A stretch of 64,000 nucleotides of DNA from DATJFQ01 sp035495555 (GCA_035495555.1 DATJFQ010000041.1:92365-156364); one strand, 5' to 3'; shown: positions 37,299 to 46,991, counted from the first letter of the stretch. Notes: generated from the sequence alone by a model not told the origin. Program-made: numbers and translations.

Positions 37299-40200
37299 TC
37301 AGACGCCAGACGACGAGGCAACGATTCTCCCGGTAGAACGCTCCACGAGCAGCATCCGCGATCGACCCGCCGGTATAGACACCGCAATCCGACGACCGTC
37401 TACGAGGACTGTCCGCACCGCCTCGGCGGCCGTTTCGTTGACGCACACGATCAGCGCCGCGCGGGGCGCGCGCAGTACGCGCGTGGCGATGGGTACTTCG
37501 GACTCGGTGATCTGAACGCCTGCCGCGGCCAGCGCGTCGCGAAGAAGCCCCACGAGCGGCTCGGCCTCGCCCGCGAACCCGAGCGGCAGCGGTTCGCGCC
37601 AGATGTGCGCGATTGCCCAGGATGATTCCTCCTGCATCGCTCGGCGCAGCCACGCGCTCTGCCCTTGATCGTACGTCGCCCAGCCGCCGCCCCATCGCGT
37701 CCGCTCGTGCTGGACGACTGCTCGCGACGCACCCCCCGCGCCGAGTGCGGCCAAGGCGGGAGTGACGCGGCCGTACGGGTCGCCTTCGAGGTTGCCGGTA
37801 ATCACGACGAGACTGCCCGCCTGCGCTGCCGCGACCAGCGCGTGTGCGGCGGCGTCTGGCAGGATCTCCGGATCCGGTACAACGATCAGTCGCGCGCCCG
37901 CGAGCCGCTCCGCACTCAACCGCTCGTCAGAGAGCGCCGTCGGGACGACGCCAAAGTGCTCGGCCAGCACGTGCACGACGCGTTTGGTCGCCGCGAGTCC
38001 GCCTGGCCTGCCGGAGAACAGCCGCGCGTGCGGAATCACGATCAGGACGGGATCGGGTTCGAAGTCATCGAGCCAGCTCGCCGCGGTCGCAAAAAACGTC
38101 GATGCGGTCGTGAGCGCGCGCAGTTCGGGCTTGTATGTCCCGTCGGGCCGAACGATCCCGATCACCGACTCGTTGTCGATCGGTTGATACGGATTGATGT
38201 TCCACGCCCACTGCACGGCGCCGGCGCCGCGCGAGGCAAACGCGTACGCGACTTTTCGTTCGAGCAGGCGCGCCGCGTCTTCAGGGCTGCGCCACGGGTG
38301 ACCGTCGACGTCTTCCAGGCGCATCAAGCCGGTCTCCTGGTGCAGATTCGCCTTTTCGGGCACTTTCGTGAGAACGCCGTCCCAGAGGAGATCGTCGTTG
38401 TTCCACCACGTGTGCACGGCGGTGTAATCGAGCGACGTCGCGTGAAGCTGCTGGGCGGGTCGAAGTTCGGTGCCGCCTTCGTCCTGTCCGAGCGTGACGA
38501 GCGTGTCGGGGCCCGCCGCCGTCTTCAGCACGTCGCGCAGCGCCGCCGCCCATTTCGCAATCACCTCCTGCGAGAACAGCGCAAAGTCGTAGGCCTTGCG
38601 CGGCATGCGCTCCTCCCGAATCATCGACCAGCTCAGATCCTGCAGTGTCGGGATCCGCCCGACGTCGTCGGCGGCGACCCGCCAGAGTCCCCGCAGCGCA
38701 TCGGCGTCGTCGCCGTGGCGCGCCGAGACGAATGCGTGCCACGCCTGCGCTTCCTGCGGATCGCCGACCGGCTGATTGGTCCAGAGTGCCGCCGCCGGCG
38801 AGTACGACGGCTCGTTGATCAAGTCCCACGATATCCAGGGCACGTCCTTGAACCGGGTCGCGAACAGCGTGACGAACGCGCGCTGTCCCTCGAGAGAGCG
38901 CGGATCCAGGAAGGGATTCGTGCCGCCGAAGTACGGCGGTTGGAATGCAAAGAACGTGAAACAGACGTGTATGCGGTGCCGCGCGGCGGTCTGCACGTAT
39001 GCCTCGAGTGCGCTGAGAACGCCTTCGTCGATCGCACCGGGATCGAGCATCACACGCGACCAGCCCGTCCAGATCCCGGTACGCACGAAATTGATGCCGC
39101 GGCGCTGCATCGCCGCGAAGTCCTCGTCCCACACGTGCGGGTTGGGCTCGAGCAGGAACTTGCGGTCCACGTCCGAGGCCATGTACGTGGTTCCGACGAT
39201 TGGCAGCACGTGCCCGTCGGCGCGAAGCCAGTCGCGCGAGACGGTCAGCCTCGGGCCGCGCGATAACAGCGCGTCATCACGCACCCAAAATCCGGTCGTT
39301 GTCCCGGACGGTCGGGATGGAAGGCCTGGAATCGAAACAGTGACGTGATACAGGCCCGGCGCCAGCGTGAGACCTGGTGCGACCGGCGCAATGGCCGTCC
39401 GAAGCTGCGGTGGTCCCGCGAGCGGCACGTCTCCCTGCCAGCGATCGAGACCGCCATCGTCTTTCACGACGATGTGAGCTGCGAGTGCCGCGGTTTCGCC
39501 GGCACGCGGCCGTGGCCGTTGAACGACGATACGAAGTTGCGCTGCCTCCCCGGCCGCAATCGAGGCGCGCACCGGACGCGCGTCGACGTCGACCGCACCT
39601 TCAAGGGCGCGGAGCGCCGCATCGCGGATGAACGCCGCATCGAGCACCGCATCGGACGGCGCGAGCATCCATCGGCCGCCAGCGCCCGAGCCACGGACGC
39701 GATCGATCATCAGCAGCGGACACGCTCGTGGTGTGCCGTCCTTGTCGGTCACATGGATCAGCGGACGCACGATACCGTCGCGCCGCCCCTCGGAACCACC
39801 TTCGTCCGGAAAATCCTTCACGGACGCGAGACGGATCGTCAAGGCAAAGCTATGACCGGGTAGCGCCGGCAACCGCGTCCAGCCAGAATCCGTAACGGTT
39901 GTGATACGCGCAGGGCCGTCGAATCCAGCCGTGTCGATGGCGTCCGCCGGGCCGATCAGGAGCTGATGCGCGAAGGTCGGCTGCCGGGTGTCCACCACGT
40001 AAGTCGCTTGCGCGCGAGACGACCGGACCGGCACTTCGAATGGGGCGCCGCCGAGCACGAGCAGACCACCGCCGGCGTCGATGAAACCTCGAATCGCGGT
40101 CCACGCTTCGACAGGAAACGCGCTGCCGTAAGGCAGCACGAGGACGTCCGCGGCGTCGGGCGTCAGACCATCGGCGAGCGATTTCGGTGAATCGAAGGTG

Positions 40201-40436
40201 ACGAGCGGAAGATCCGTGAACGCGGCGTCAAGCGTAGCTGCTGCAATGACCGGCGCGTCGACCGTTGGAAAGTTCGGTGCGGCGAAGAGCGCGAGACGGC
40301 CTGTCGTGATCGCGGCCTTCGAACTGGCGGCCGCCGCGAGCGATGCGGATCGGGCTCCCGGCAGGACCATGATGACGATTGCGGCGGCGACCGCGAGGAG
40401 CGGGGCCTGACCCCAATGGCGCGAGTGTTGTGCCAC
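37299..40436 (-). CDS. large secreted glycoside hydrolase-like protein (GH5/GH42-like barrel with amidotransferase-like domain)
   Basis: The product is 1045 residues. A signal peptide is followed by a glutamine-amidotransferase-like N-terminal domain (about 40-180, with VLVLPYGSAF and GGGLLVLGG) and a beta-sandwich linker. A TIM barrel (about 400-800) carries WDLINEPSYSP, the NEP acid/base motif of clan GH-A. C-terminal domains follow, one amidotransferase-like. The start is GTG 40436. It probably acts on an extracellular polysaccharide, perhaps the product of the same operon. It lies 14 bp downstream of the SDR gene. Confidence 0.8.
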   Translation of the reverse strand: MAQHSRHWGQAPLLAVAAAIVIMVLPGARSASLAAAASSKAAITTGRLALFAAPNFPTVDAPVIAAATLDAAFTDLPLVTFDSPKSLADGLTPDAADVLVLPYGSAFPVEAWTAIRGFIDAGGGLLVLGGAPFEVPVRSSRAQATYVVDTRQPTFAHQLLIGPADAIDTAGFDGPARITTVTDSGWTRLPALPGHSFALTIRLASVKDFPDEGGSEGRRDGIVRPLIHVTDKDGTPRACPLLMIDRVRGSGAGGRWMLAPSDAVLDAAFIRDAALRALEGAVDVDARPVRASIAAGEAAQLRIVVQRPRPRAGETAALAAHIVVKDDGGLDRWQGDVPLAGPPQLRTAIAPVAPGLTLAPGLYHVTVSIPGLPSRPSGTTTGFWVRDDALLSRGPRLTVSRDWLRADGHVLPIVGTTYMASDVDRKFLLEPNPHVWDEDFAAMQRRGINFVRTGIWTGWSRVMLDPGAIDEGVLSALEAYVQTAARHRIHVCFTFFAFQPPYFGGTNPFLDPRSLEGQRAFVTLFATRFKDVPWISWDLINEPSYSPAAALWTNQPVGDPQEAQAWHAFVSARHGDDADALRGLWRVAADDVGRIPTLQDLSWSMIREERMPRKAYDFALFSQEVIAKWAAALRDVLKTAAGPDTLVTLGQDEGGTELRPAQQLHATSLDYTAVHTWWNNDDLLWDGVLTKVPEKANLHQETGLMRLEDVDGHPWRSPEDAARLLERKVAYAFASRGAGAVQWAWNINPYQPIDNESVIGIVRPDGTYKPELRALTTASTFFATAASWLDDFEPDPVLIVIPHARLFSGRPGGLAATKRVVHVLAEHFGVVPTALSDERLSAERLAGARLIVVPDPEILPDAAAHALVAAAQAGSLVVITGNLEGDPYGRVTPALAALGAGGASRAVVQHERTRWGGGWATYDQGQSAWLRRAMQEESSWAIAHIWREPLPLGFAGEAEPLVGLLRDALAAAGVQITESEVPIATRVLRAPRAALIVCVNETAAEAVRTVLVDGRRIAVSIPAGRSRMLLVERSTGRIVASSSGV

Positions 40437-40450
40437 TGGAATCAGCCACC

Positions 40451-41392
40451 TCAGGCCATCGCGGTCGCGGTGCGATACCAGTCCACGGTGCGCTGGAGGC
40501 CCACCTCGAACGAAACAGTCGGCTCGTACCCGAGCAGCCGCTTCGCCTTGGCGATGTCGGCCTGCGAGTCGCGCACGTCGCCCGCCCGCGGCTCCGCATA
40601 CTTCGGCTCAACCGACGACCCGATCATCCGCCGCATCGTCCGGAACAATTCATTGAGGGAAATCCGTCCGCCGGTCGCGACGTTGATGACTTCGCCGCTG
40701 GCCCCCGGCGCCTCGCACGCCCGGAGCACGCCGTCGACGACGTTCGATACGTAGGTGAAATCGCGCGTCTGCTCACCGTCGCCGAAAATCATCGGCGATC
40801 GGTTGTCGAGGAGCGCGGTGGCAAACACCGAGATGACGCCTGAGTACGGCGACGACGGGTCCTGTCGCGGGCCGAAGACGTTGAAGTAGCGAATCGTGAC
40901 CGTTTCGAGCCCGTAGAGGCTCGTGAACATCTTCAGGTATTCCTCGCCGATCACCTTCTGCAGCGCGTACGGCGAGAGCGGGCGCGTCGGCATCTCCTCG
41001 TGCTTCGGCAAGGTTGCCGTGTTGCCGTATGCAGACGACGACCCGGCGAACACCACACGTTTGACGCCCGCCTCACGCGCGGCCACCAGCACGTTCAACG
41101 TGCCGTCGACGTTCGCCCGGTTCGACGTGATGGGGTCCTTCACGGACCGGGGCACCGACGGAATCGCCGCCTGATGCAGAACGTAATCGCAGCCGTCCGT
41201 CGCACGCTGCGCGACAGACAGGTCGGCCAGATCGCCTTCGAGAAAGTCGATGCCTTTCAGCTGATCGAGATTGCTGCGCCGGCCGGTGGCCAGGTTATCG
41301 ACAACGCGAACCGAATCACCGCGCCGAAGCAGTTCTTCCGCAAGATGAGATCCGATGAAGCCGGCGCCGCCGGTCACGAGGTAATGAGCCAT
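40451..41392 (-). CDS. NAD-dependent epimerase/dehydratase (extended SDR, WbpP/GalE-like)
   Basis: The product is 313 residues. It has the NAD motif GGAGFIGSHL (8-17), catalytic Ser near 118-120 (GSSSAYG) and YxxxK as Tyr142/Lys146. The RYFNVFGPRQDPSSPYSGVISVF stretch (split here as RYFNVFGPRQ and SSPYSGV) is typical of UDP-N-acetylglucosamine or UDP-N-acetylglucosaminuronate 4-epimerases. AGGTG precedes the ATG. It sits in the glycan operon between the DegT aminotransferase and the secreted hydrolase. Confidence 0.9.
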   Translation of the reverse strand: MAHYLVTGGAGFIGSHLAEELLRRGDSVRVVDNLATGRRSNLDQLKGIDFLEGDLADLSVAQRATDGCDYVLHQAAIPSVPRSVKDPITSNRANVDGTLNVLVAAREAGVKRVVFAGSSSAYGNTATLPKHEEMPTRPLSPYALQKVIGEEYLKMFTSLYGLETVTIRYFNVFGPRQDPSSPYSGVISVFATALLDNRSPMIFGDGEQTRDFTYVSNVVDGVLRACEAPGASGEVINVATGGRISLNELFRTMRRMIGSSVEPKYAEPRAGDVRDSQADIAKAKRLLGYEPTVSFEVGLQRTVDWYRTATAMA

Positions 41393-41481
41393 GCACCTGC
41401 TGATTCAAGCAATATCCGTGCGCGCCGCACGGCAGGAGCATGATCCCACAAAACCGTGATCGTGCAACTTTCAGTTGCGCG

Positions 41482-42723
41482 TTACGTGGCTCGCGCCAGG
41501 CGACGGACGGTGCGCGCGACGCGCCGGGCACGCCGCAGGCCAAGCGAGGAATACACCGGCAACTGGACCACGTGAGCCGCCTGTTCCGCTTTTGGGGTGG
41601 GCGGATGGGGGCGGTCGCCAAACAGCGGAAGCGTCGCACAGACATCCACGTGCATCGTCTCGAGGTCCATCCCGCGAACGAGCGCTTTTCGGACCATAGC
41701 GTCCCGGTCCGGCGTGTACACGCAGTACTGGTAGTACACGTGCTCGCACCCCTCGGGCACGAACGGCGTCTGCATGCCCGGGATACCGGAGAGTTGCTCG
41801 TTCATCAGCTGCGCGTGGGCGCGCGTCTGCGCCGTCCACTCGTCCAGGAGCGGCAGCGATGCGAGCCCGATGGCGGCCTGGACGTTCGTATACCGCTCGC
41901 GGTATTCCGGAGGCATGGGGTCCAGCGGCCGCACCTTTTCCCATAAATAGACGTCCGGACGCTTTCGCCAGAGCATGGCGACGACCAGCGCGGGGTAGGC
42001 GGTCGCCGTAAAGACCGCCGGACGGCTGAACAATCGCTGCGCGGCGCCGACCTTCAGCCGGTTGTCGATGCGCTGCTGGCCGGGCCACGGCTCGGCCTCC
42101 GCCTGCCTCCGAACGCATTGGAGAACGCCGGGGTCGCGTGCCACCGCGAGCCCGCCACCATACGTGTTGAGCGGTTTCAGCGTCTGAAAACTGAAGAAGG
42201 CCCCGTCGCCGAACGTGCCGACCTGCCGTCCCCGAAACCGGGCGCCGAGCGCGTGCGCGCAGTCCTCGATCACCTTGAGGCTGTGCCGCTCCGCGATCGA
42301 CATGATGGCGTCCATGTCGCACGGCAGCCCGTAAAGATGCGTCGGCACGATCGCGACCGTGCGCTCCGTGACGGCGGTCTCGATGGCACCAGGGTCGATA
42401 TTGAACGTGCGCGGATCGACATCGACGAAAACGGGCGTCAGGCCGGCGACGCGCGTGATCTCCGGAATCACCCAGAACGTCAGAGACGGAAGAATGACCT
42501 CCCCGCCGGCAGGCAGCGCCAGCGCCTTCACCAGGTAGTAGTACGCAATCCGGCCGTACGACGTTGCAACCGCATCGTCCACCCCGATGCGCTCTGCGAT
42601 CGCGCGCTCGAACGGGCGGATGGCCGGTCCCTGAATGAGCTCGCCGCGTTCGCGGCACCTCGCGACGATCTTCCGCGTGTCCGTCAGGACACGCGGGCCG
42701 TAGCGACAAATTGCCGTCAGCAC
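41482..42723 (-). CDS. DegT/DnrJ/EryC1/StrS-family sugar aminotransferase
   Basis: The product is 413 residues. The PLP lysine is Lys183 in FSFQTLKPLNTYGGG, with the expected VIEDCAHALG segment before it. Such enzymes aminate keto-sugar nucleotides for surface glycans or antibiotics. The start is GTG 42723, inside the end of the radical SAM gene (7-bp overlap); longer in-frame options have no protein character. A C-terminal extension past HPPTPKAEQ is basic. Confidence 0.85.
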   Translation of the reverse strand: MLTAICRYGPRVLTDTRKIVARCRERGELIQGPAIRPFERAIAERIGVDDAVATSYGRIAYYYLVKALALPAGGEVILPSLTFWVIPEITRVAGLTPVFVDVDPRTFNIDPGAIETAVTERTVAIVPTHLYGLPCDMDAIMSIAERHSLKVIEDCAHALGARFRGRQVGTFGDGAFFSFQTLKPLNTYGGGLAVARDPGVLQCVRRQAEAEPWPGQQRIDNRLKVGAAQRLFSRPAVFTATAYPALVVAMLWRKRPDVYLWEKVRPLDPMPPEYRERYTNVQAAIGLASLPLLDEWTAQTRAHAQLMNEQLSGIPGMQTPFVPEGCEHVYYQYCVYTPDRDAMVRKALVRGMDLETMHVDVCATLPLFGDRPHPPTPKAEQAAHVVQLPVYSSLGLRRARRVARTVRRLARAT

Positions 42724-44114
42724 GTCACCGCGCGAGCCATCATCGCGACCTCCTGCCTCGCGTGTCGCTTCGACACACGGGCGTCCATGCGGCGGGCGAC
42801 GCTGCGCACGGGGGTCGCGTTGATGCGGAACCAATCCGCCAGCCATGACGGACGCATATAGAACCGGGTGTAGGCCGCTCCGAGCAGGAAGCGCAGATCG
42901 GCCGGTGCGAGGCGCGGATGATCGAACGTCGGCGTGAAGCCGTCGAATCGCTCCCAGTCGCGTTCGTAGACCCGGGGCGCCATCTGCTTCCAGAGCGGCG
43001 TCGCCGGGTAGGGCGTCAGCAGCTTGAACTGCGCCGCGCTGGATCCGAGATCGATCGCGTAGTCGATGGTCGCGGCGATCGATTGCCAGTCATCCTGCAG
43101 GAAGCCGAAGACGTAGAACGCTGCCGTCGCGATGCCGATGCGGCGGCAATGCGCGATGATCGCGCGCTGGTGCGCTTCGGGAATGGGCCGTCGCCCGACC
43201 TTGCGCAGGACGTCGGGAGAGACGGATTCCACTCCAAAGCTGATCGCGCGGAGGCCGGCCGCATGCAGTTCGTCCAGGAGACCGGCATCCAATCGATCGA
43301 GACGCGTCTCGCACTCGAACCGCAGGTCGAGCCCTTTCGCACGGATGGCGCGTGCGAGCGCAATCACCCGATCGCGATCCTGGGTAAAGAGCGGATCGCG
43401 AAAAATGACATACGGATGATCGAACCGATCGCTGAGATACGTCAGCTCCTCGACGATGCTGTCGACCGCGCGCATGCGGTGACCCGCAAGAATACGATGC
43501 GGGCAGTAGGTGCAGAACTCCGGACAGCCGCGGCTGGCGAGGAGCGGAACGCCGCCGCCGTACGGCCGCCCGGCGAACGGCACGGTCCACCGGCCGGCGC
43601 GCAACAGCCCCGGAACGTCCCACTGCGGAAACGGCAGCGCGTCCAGATCTTCGATTGGCTCACTCTGGCAGTCGCCCTCGAGTGTGTGCCCGCGCGCGAG
43701 GCGTGCGATGGCCGCCTCCGGTTCACCGATGACGATGAAGTCCGCGTGATCGCGGAACAACTCCGGCAGCTTCGACGCGGTCAGCCCCACGAAGCCGACG
43801 TGAATGCCGCGGGCGCGAGCCTCGTCCGCCCACGCCGTCTCGTGCTTGTGATCGACGAGCGAACTGAGCACGATCGCGACGTCGGCGTCGTCGAGCCTGC
43901 CGCGCGACCAGACCACCTCGTGCCCCTCCTTCGCGAGAATCGCCGCGAGATACGCCAGATGCACGCTGGGTGTGTCGTGCATCCGCCGTTTCATCATGGC
44001 GATCACGCGCGTCACGCGCGAAAACGGCTCGAGACGCGAGCCATACCCGCCGACAACCGTATCTTTCGAGACGACGCCATGTGTCGCCGGCAGATCGACC
44101 AATGCCACACGCAT
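42717..44114 (-). CDS. B12-binding-type radical SAM protein
   Basis: The product is 465 residues. A Rossmann-like N-terminal domain (1-145) resembles cobalamin-binding domains but shows no clear DxHxxG. The radical SAM core has CPEFCTYC (Cys197, 201, 204) for the 4Fe-4S cluster. AGGAGT precedes the ATG at 44114. It is the first gene of the five-gene glycan operon. The substrate is unknown; such enzymes often methylate or rearrange sugars, lipids or peptides. Confidence 0.85.
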   Translation of the reverse strand: MRVALVDLPATHGVVSKDTVVGGYGSRLEPFSRVTRVIAMMKRRMHDTPSVHLAYLAAILAKEGHEVVWSRGRLDDADVAIVLSSLVDHKHETAWADEARARGIHVGFVGLTASKLPELFRDHADFIVIGEPEAAIARLARGHTLEGDCQSEPIEDLDALPFPQWDVPGLLRAGRWTVPFAGRPYGGGVPLLASRGCPEFCTYCPHRILAGHRMRAVDSIVEELTYLSDRFDHPYVIFRDPLFTQDRDRVIALARAIRAKGLDLRFECETRLDRLDAGLLDELHAAGLRAISFGVESVSPDVLRKVGRRPIPEAHQRAIIAHCRRIGIATAAFYVFGFLQDDWQSIAATIDYAIDLGSSAAQFKLLTPYPATPLWKQMAPRVYERDWERFDGFTPTFDHPRLAPADLRFLLGAAYTRFYMRPSWLADWFRINATPVRSVARRMDARVSKRHARQEVAMMARAVTC

Positions 44115-44191
44115 TACGGACTCCTGAGACGGGAACCGACACCCGCAGAAAAATTCCGGGACGCGGCGGGGGGACCGCGCGGGGGACGCGT

Positions 44192-44740
44192 TCAGGCGCG
44201 GACAGGAGGGGCGCGGCCGGCGTGCGGTCGAACAGCCGGCGCGTGGACGATCGTGTGATGCGGCGTGGCCGACGAAATCGCCGGCGCAACGCGCGTGGTC
44301 AGCATCGATTGGGCCGCGGCGAGCTGCTGACGCTGCTCGCCGAGACCCGAGGTCTGCCCGGCATTGCGGAAAGTCGCCAGCCCCGGCCCAAAGCGGCGGG
44401 AGAGCTTGCCTCTGGAAGGCGGCGCCGCGAGTGCATACCGCCCAGCCCCGAGATTGCGCCACACCACGAGACCGTTGCCGCCGCTGCCGATGATATCGAG
44501 GTCGCCATCGGCGTCGATGTCACGAACCGCGGCTGTTGCAATCGCCTCGGGTGAGAGGATGACGGTCCGAAGAGAACCGCGGCCGCCGACGTGAATCGAC
44601 GTGCCTCCGCCGGGGAGCGGAACGAGGCGGACGTGATGCTGCCAGATCCCGGCGTGGTGGCGCACGGCCGCGGAAGCCGACGTGACCGCGGCAAGGATCG
44701 CCACGATCGCAGCGAGGAGCGCTCGAACCGGCGTGCGCAT
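44192..44740 (-). CDS. small secreted FG-GAP/VCBS-type single-repeat protein
   Basis: The product is 182 residues with a signal peptide (LLAAIVAILAAVTSASA). One FG-GAP unit contains the calcium-loop DIDADGDLDIIGSG. The C-terminal half is Gln/Ala and His-rich and of unknown fold. Only one such repeat is present, whereas propellers need about seven, so it may be a fragment, a degenerate protein or an oligomer. It lies 77 bp upstream of the glycan operon in the same direction. Confidence 0.65.
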   Translation of the reverse strand: MRTPVRALLAAIVAILAAVTSASAAVRHHAGIWQHHVRLVPLPGGGTSIHVGGRGSLRTVILSPEAIATAAVRDIDADGDLDIIGSGGNGLVVWRNLGAGRYALAAPPSRGKLSRRFGPGLATFRNAGQTSGLGEQRQQLAAAQSMLTTRVAPAISSATPHHTIVHAPAVRPHAGRAPPVRA

Positions 44741-44824
44741 CAGGTCCGAAGATAGCCCGAGCGCGGCACGCGGGTCAAAGGGACCAGTTCTGTCGAACGC
44801 GGGCGGCGCCTGGACGGAGCGGCG

Positions 44825-44998
44825 ACGGGGCCCCCGCTCGGACAGCTCCGCCTTCGCGCAGCTCGGCGAGACCTCGCCGGAGCCGCTACGCGGCGTCGGC
44901 GGGCCACCTTCGTGCTCAGCGGCCCGAAAGACATGTCGACGAGGAGCCGCTTCCGCGCGAAGCTGGGCGCCCCGTCCTCGCCCCCATCGCCCTGATGC
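44825..44998 (-). repeat. single copy of the dispersed ~190-bp GC-rich repeat
   Basis: Read on the minus strand, this begins GCATCAGGGCGATGG and carries the CGAGGACGGGG, GGAGCGGCTCC-like and GCGAAGGCGGAGCTGTCCGA blocks seen at 1834-2380. The 329-bp gap 44741-45069 otherwise shows no gene. Confidence 0.8.
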
Positions 44999-45069
44999 GC
45001 GGCGCGGGCGCCGCCTGCACGGAGCGGCAAGGGCGTCGCATTGGGCGCTCAGCATCAGAAGTTTCGAAA

Positions 45070-45490
45070 AAGCGTCGCAGCACGCCGTAAGCCGAATTCT
45101 GTCCGCCTTCGCGCCCTGACGGGCGCTCCGGCGTGACGATCATTCCTCTAGCCCCGCCATTGCTGGCGGGATCAAGCAGCCTACCCGGAGACCTTGAACG
45201 GGCCGTTCTCGAGCGTCCCCCTATTTGGCTTTGCTCCGTGCGGGGTTTTGCCTGCCGTCCCTGTTACCAGGCACGCGGTGCGCTCTTACCGCACCTTTTC
45301 ACCCTTACCCGCGTTCGCCCCAGGCTCGAGAGCCGAGAGCACACACGGGCGGTATGTTTTCTGTGCCACTTTCCTTCGAGTTGCCCCGACCGGGCGTTAC
45401 CCGGCGCACTGCCCTGCGGAGTTCGGACTTTCCTCCCGCCTTCGCGCGTCGCGCGAACGCGGACGATCGTCTGTCGTACTGCGACGCTCC
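45070..45490 (-). ncRNA. rnpB: RNase P RNA (bacterial A-type)
   Basis: On the minus strand the conserved landmarks appear in order. GAGGAAAGTCCGAACTCC and ACAGAAAACATACCGCC come first, followed by GGTGAAAAGGTGCGGTAAGA, GCAAAACCCC, GGAGCAAAGCCAAATAGG, GGCTAGAGGAATGA and ACAGAATTCGGCTTAC. Arms GCGTCGCAGTAC (5') and GTGCTGCGACGC (3') pair as helix P1 and define the ends, and TTTTT follows the 3' end. It is the catalytic subunit that matures the 5' ends of tRNAs. Reading frames on the opposite strand across it are spurious. Confidence 0.95.
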
Positions 45491-45522
45491 CATTTTCGCA
45501 CGTCCAGGCGCACGGAGCCCCC

Positions 45523-45568
45523 GCACCGAGCACCGCACCGGGCACCGAGCACGAAGCACCGAGCACCG
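45523..45568. repeat. short GCACCGAGCACCG tandem repeats
   Basis: Imperfect copies of GCACCGAGCACCG occur between rnpB and the response regulator, followed by a small GC hairpin. The same motif, inverted (GTGCTCGGTGCTCCGTG), runs off the right end of the window at 63984-64000. Confidence 0.7.
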
Positions 45569-45605
45569 CGCGGCGAAGCCGCGCCGCGCCGAGCCGGGCC
45601 GCGCC

Positions 45606-46991
45606 CTATCCGTCGTTCTCCTGGCTGATCGCGTACTGTTCGAGTTTTTTGTACAGATTGCTTCGGGGGGTGCCGATCACTTCCGCGGTCTTCGAGATAT
45701 TCCACGCGTTTTCGCGCAGTTTCTGGACGAGGAACTCGCGTTCGGCGGATTCCTTGAATTCCCGCAGCGTTCCGGGCCGTTCGCGGTCGGCGTCCCCGCC
45801 GCCTGCAGCCGGCCCCGTCCTCGGTGCCTCCGTGCGGACGAACTCGCGCAGATCGTCGACGTCGATTGCGTCTCCCGGGGTCATGATGAGCAGGCGCTCG
45901 ACCGTGTTCTTCAGCTCGCGCACGTTGCCTTTCCAGCGCGCTTTCTGCAGATACTCGAGCGCGGCCGCAGTGAATCGCTGCGGCCGTCGATTGTTTTCCC
46001 GGCTGAATACGTCGACGAAATGGCGCACGAGCGATGGGATGTCGTCGCGGCGATCACGCAGCGGCGGGACGCGAATCGGGATGACGCTGAGTCGGAAGTA
46101 CAGATCCTCCCGGAAGTTGCCCTTTTCGATCTCCGCCTCGAGGTCCTTGTTGGTGGCAGCGATCACGCGGACGTCGACCTTGATCGTCCTGGCAGACCCG
46201 AGGCGCTCGACTTCCCCTTCCTGCAGGACGCGAAGGACCTTGGCCTGCGTCTTGGCGCTCATATCGCCGACTTCATCGAGGAATATCGTCCCGCGGTCGG
46301 CCTGTTCGAACTTGCCGATCTGCTTCTCCGTCGCGCCGGTGAAGGAGCCTTTTTCGTGGCCGAAGAGTTCCGATTCGATCAGCTCCTCGGGGATTGCCGC
46401 ACAGTTCACCTGTACGAACCGCTCACGGCTTCGCAGACTGTTGCGGTGAATCGCGCGCGCGACGAGTTCCTTGCCGACCCCGCTTTCCCCGAGCAGCAGC
46501 ACCGTCGCATTGGTCGGCGCCGCACGCTTGATCGCATCCCAGATCTGCCGGAGGGCCGGACTCTCGCCGACCATCTGGTGCCGCGCTTCGACGGCCCGCT
46601 TCAGCGACCGGTTCTCGTCGGCGAGTCGCGACTGATCGAGGACGTTGCGGATGGTGACGAGGACGCGCTCGCTCGAGAGCGGCTTTTCGATGAAGTCGAA
46701 CGCGCCCAGCTTCGTCGCCTCGACGGCCGTGCTCACGGTGGCGTGGCCGCTGATGATCACGATCGGCAGCGCGTCGTTCACCTCGCGCATCTTCTGGAGC
46801 ACTTCGAGGCCGTCCATCCCGGGCATCTTGATGTCGAGGAACACGAGGTCCGGCGGCTCCCGCTGCACCAGCGCGAGCGCCTCGGGGCCGCTCGACGCCT
46901 CCTGCACGTCGTGCCCCTCGTACTCGAGAATCATCCGCACCGACCGCCTGATCTCTGCCTCGTCGTCGACGACGAGAATCCGTGCTTTCAT
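45606..46991 (-). CDS. NtrC-family sigma-54-dependent response regulator
   Basis: The product is 461 residues: receiver domain (1-120, phospho-acceptor in LVFLDIKMPG), AAA+ domain with Walker A GESGVGKE and the sigma-54 contact loop GSFTGA (a normal variant of GAFTGA), Walker B GTIFLDEV, and a Fis-type HTH at the C-terminus (ISKTAEVIGTPRSNLYKKL). The start overlaps htrA by 4 bp (ATGA). No histidine kinase is adjacent. It contrasts with the regulator at 26642, which lacks GAFTGA. Confidence 0.94.
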   Translation of the reverse strand: MKARILVVDDEAEIRRSVRMILEYEGHDVQEASSGPEALALVQREPPDLVFLDIKMPGMDGLEVLQKMREVNDALPIVIISGHATVSTAVEATKLGAFDFIEKPLSSERVLVTIRNVLDQSRLADENRSLKRAVEARHQMVGESPALRQIWDAIKRAAPTNATVLLLGESGVGKELVARAIHRNSLRSRERFVQVNCAAIPEELIESELFGHEKGSFTGATEKQIGKFEQADRGTIFLDEVGDMSAKTQAKVLRVLQEGEVERLGSARTIKVDVRVIAATNKDLEAEIEKGNFREDLYFRLSVIPIRVPPLRDRRDDIPSLVRHFVDVFSRENNRRPQRFTAAALEYLQKARWKGNVRELKNTVERLLIMTPGDAIDVDDLREFVRTEAPRTGPAAGGGDADRERPGTLREFKESAEREFLVQKLRENAWNISKTAEVIGTPRSNLYKKLEQYAISQENDG

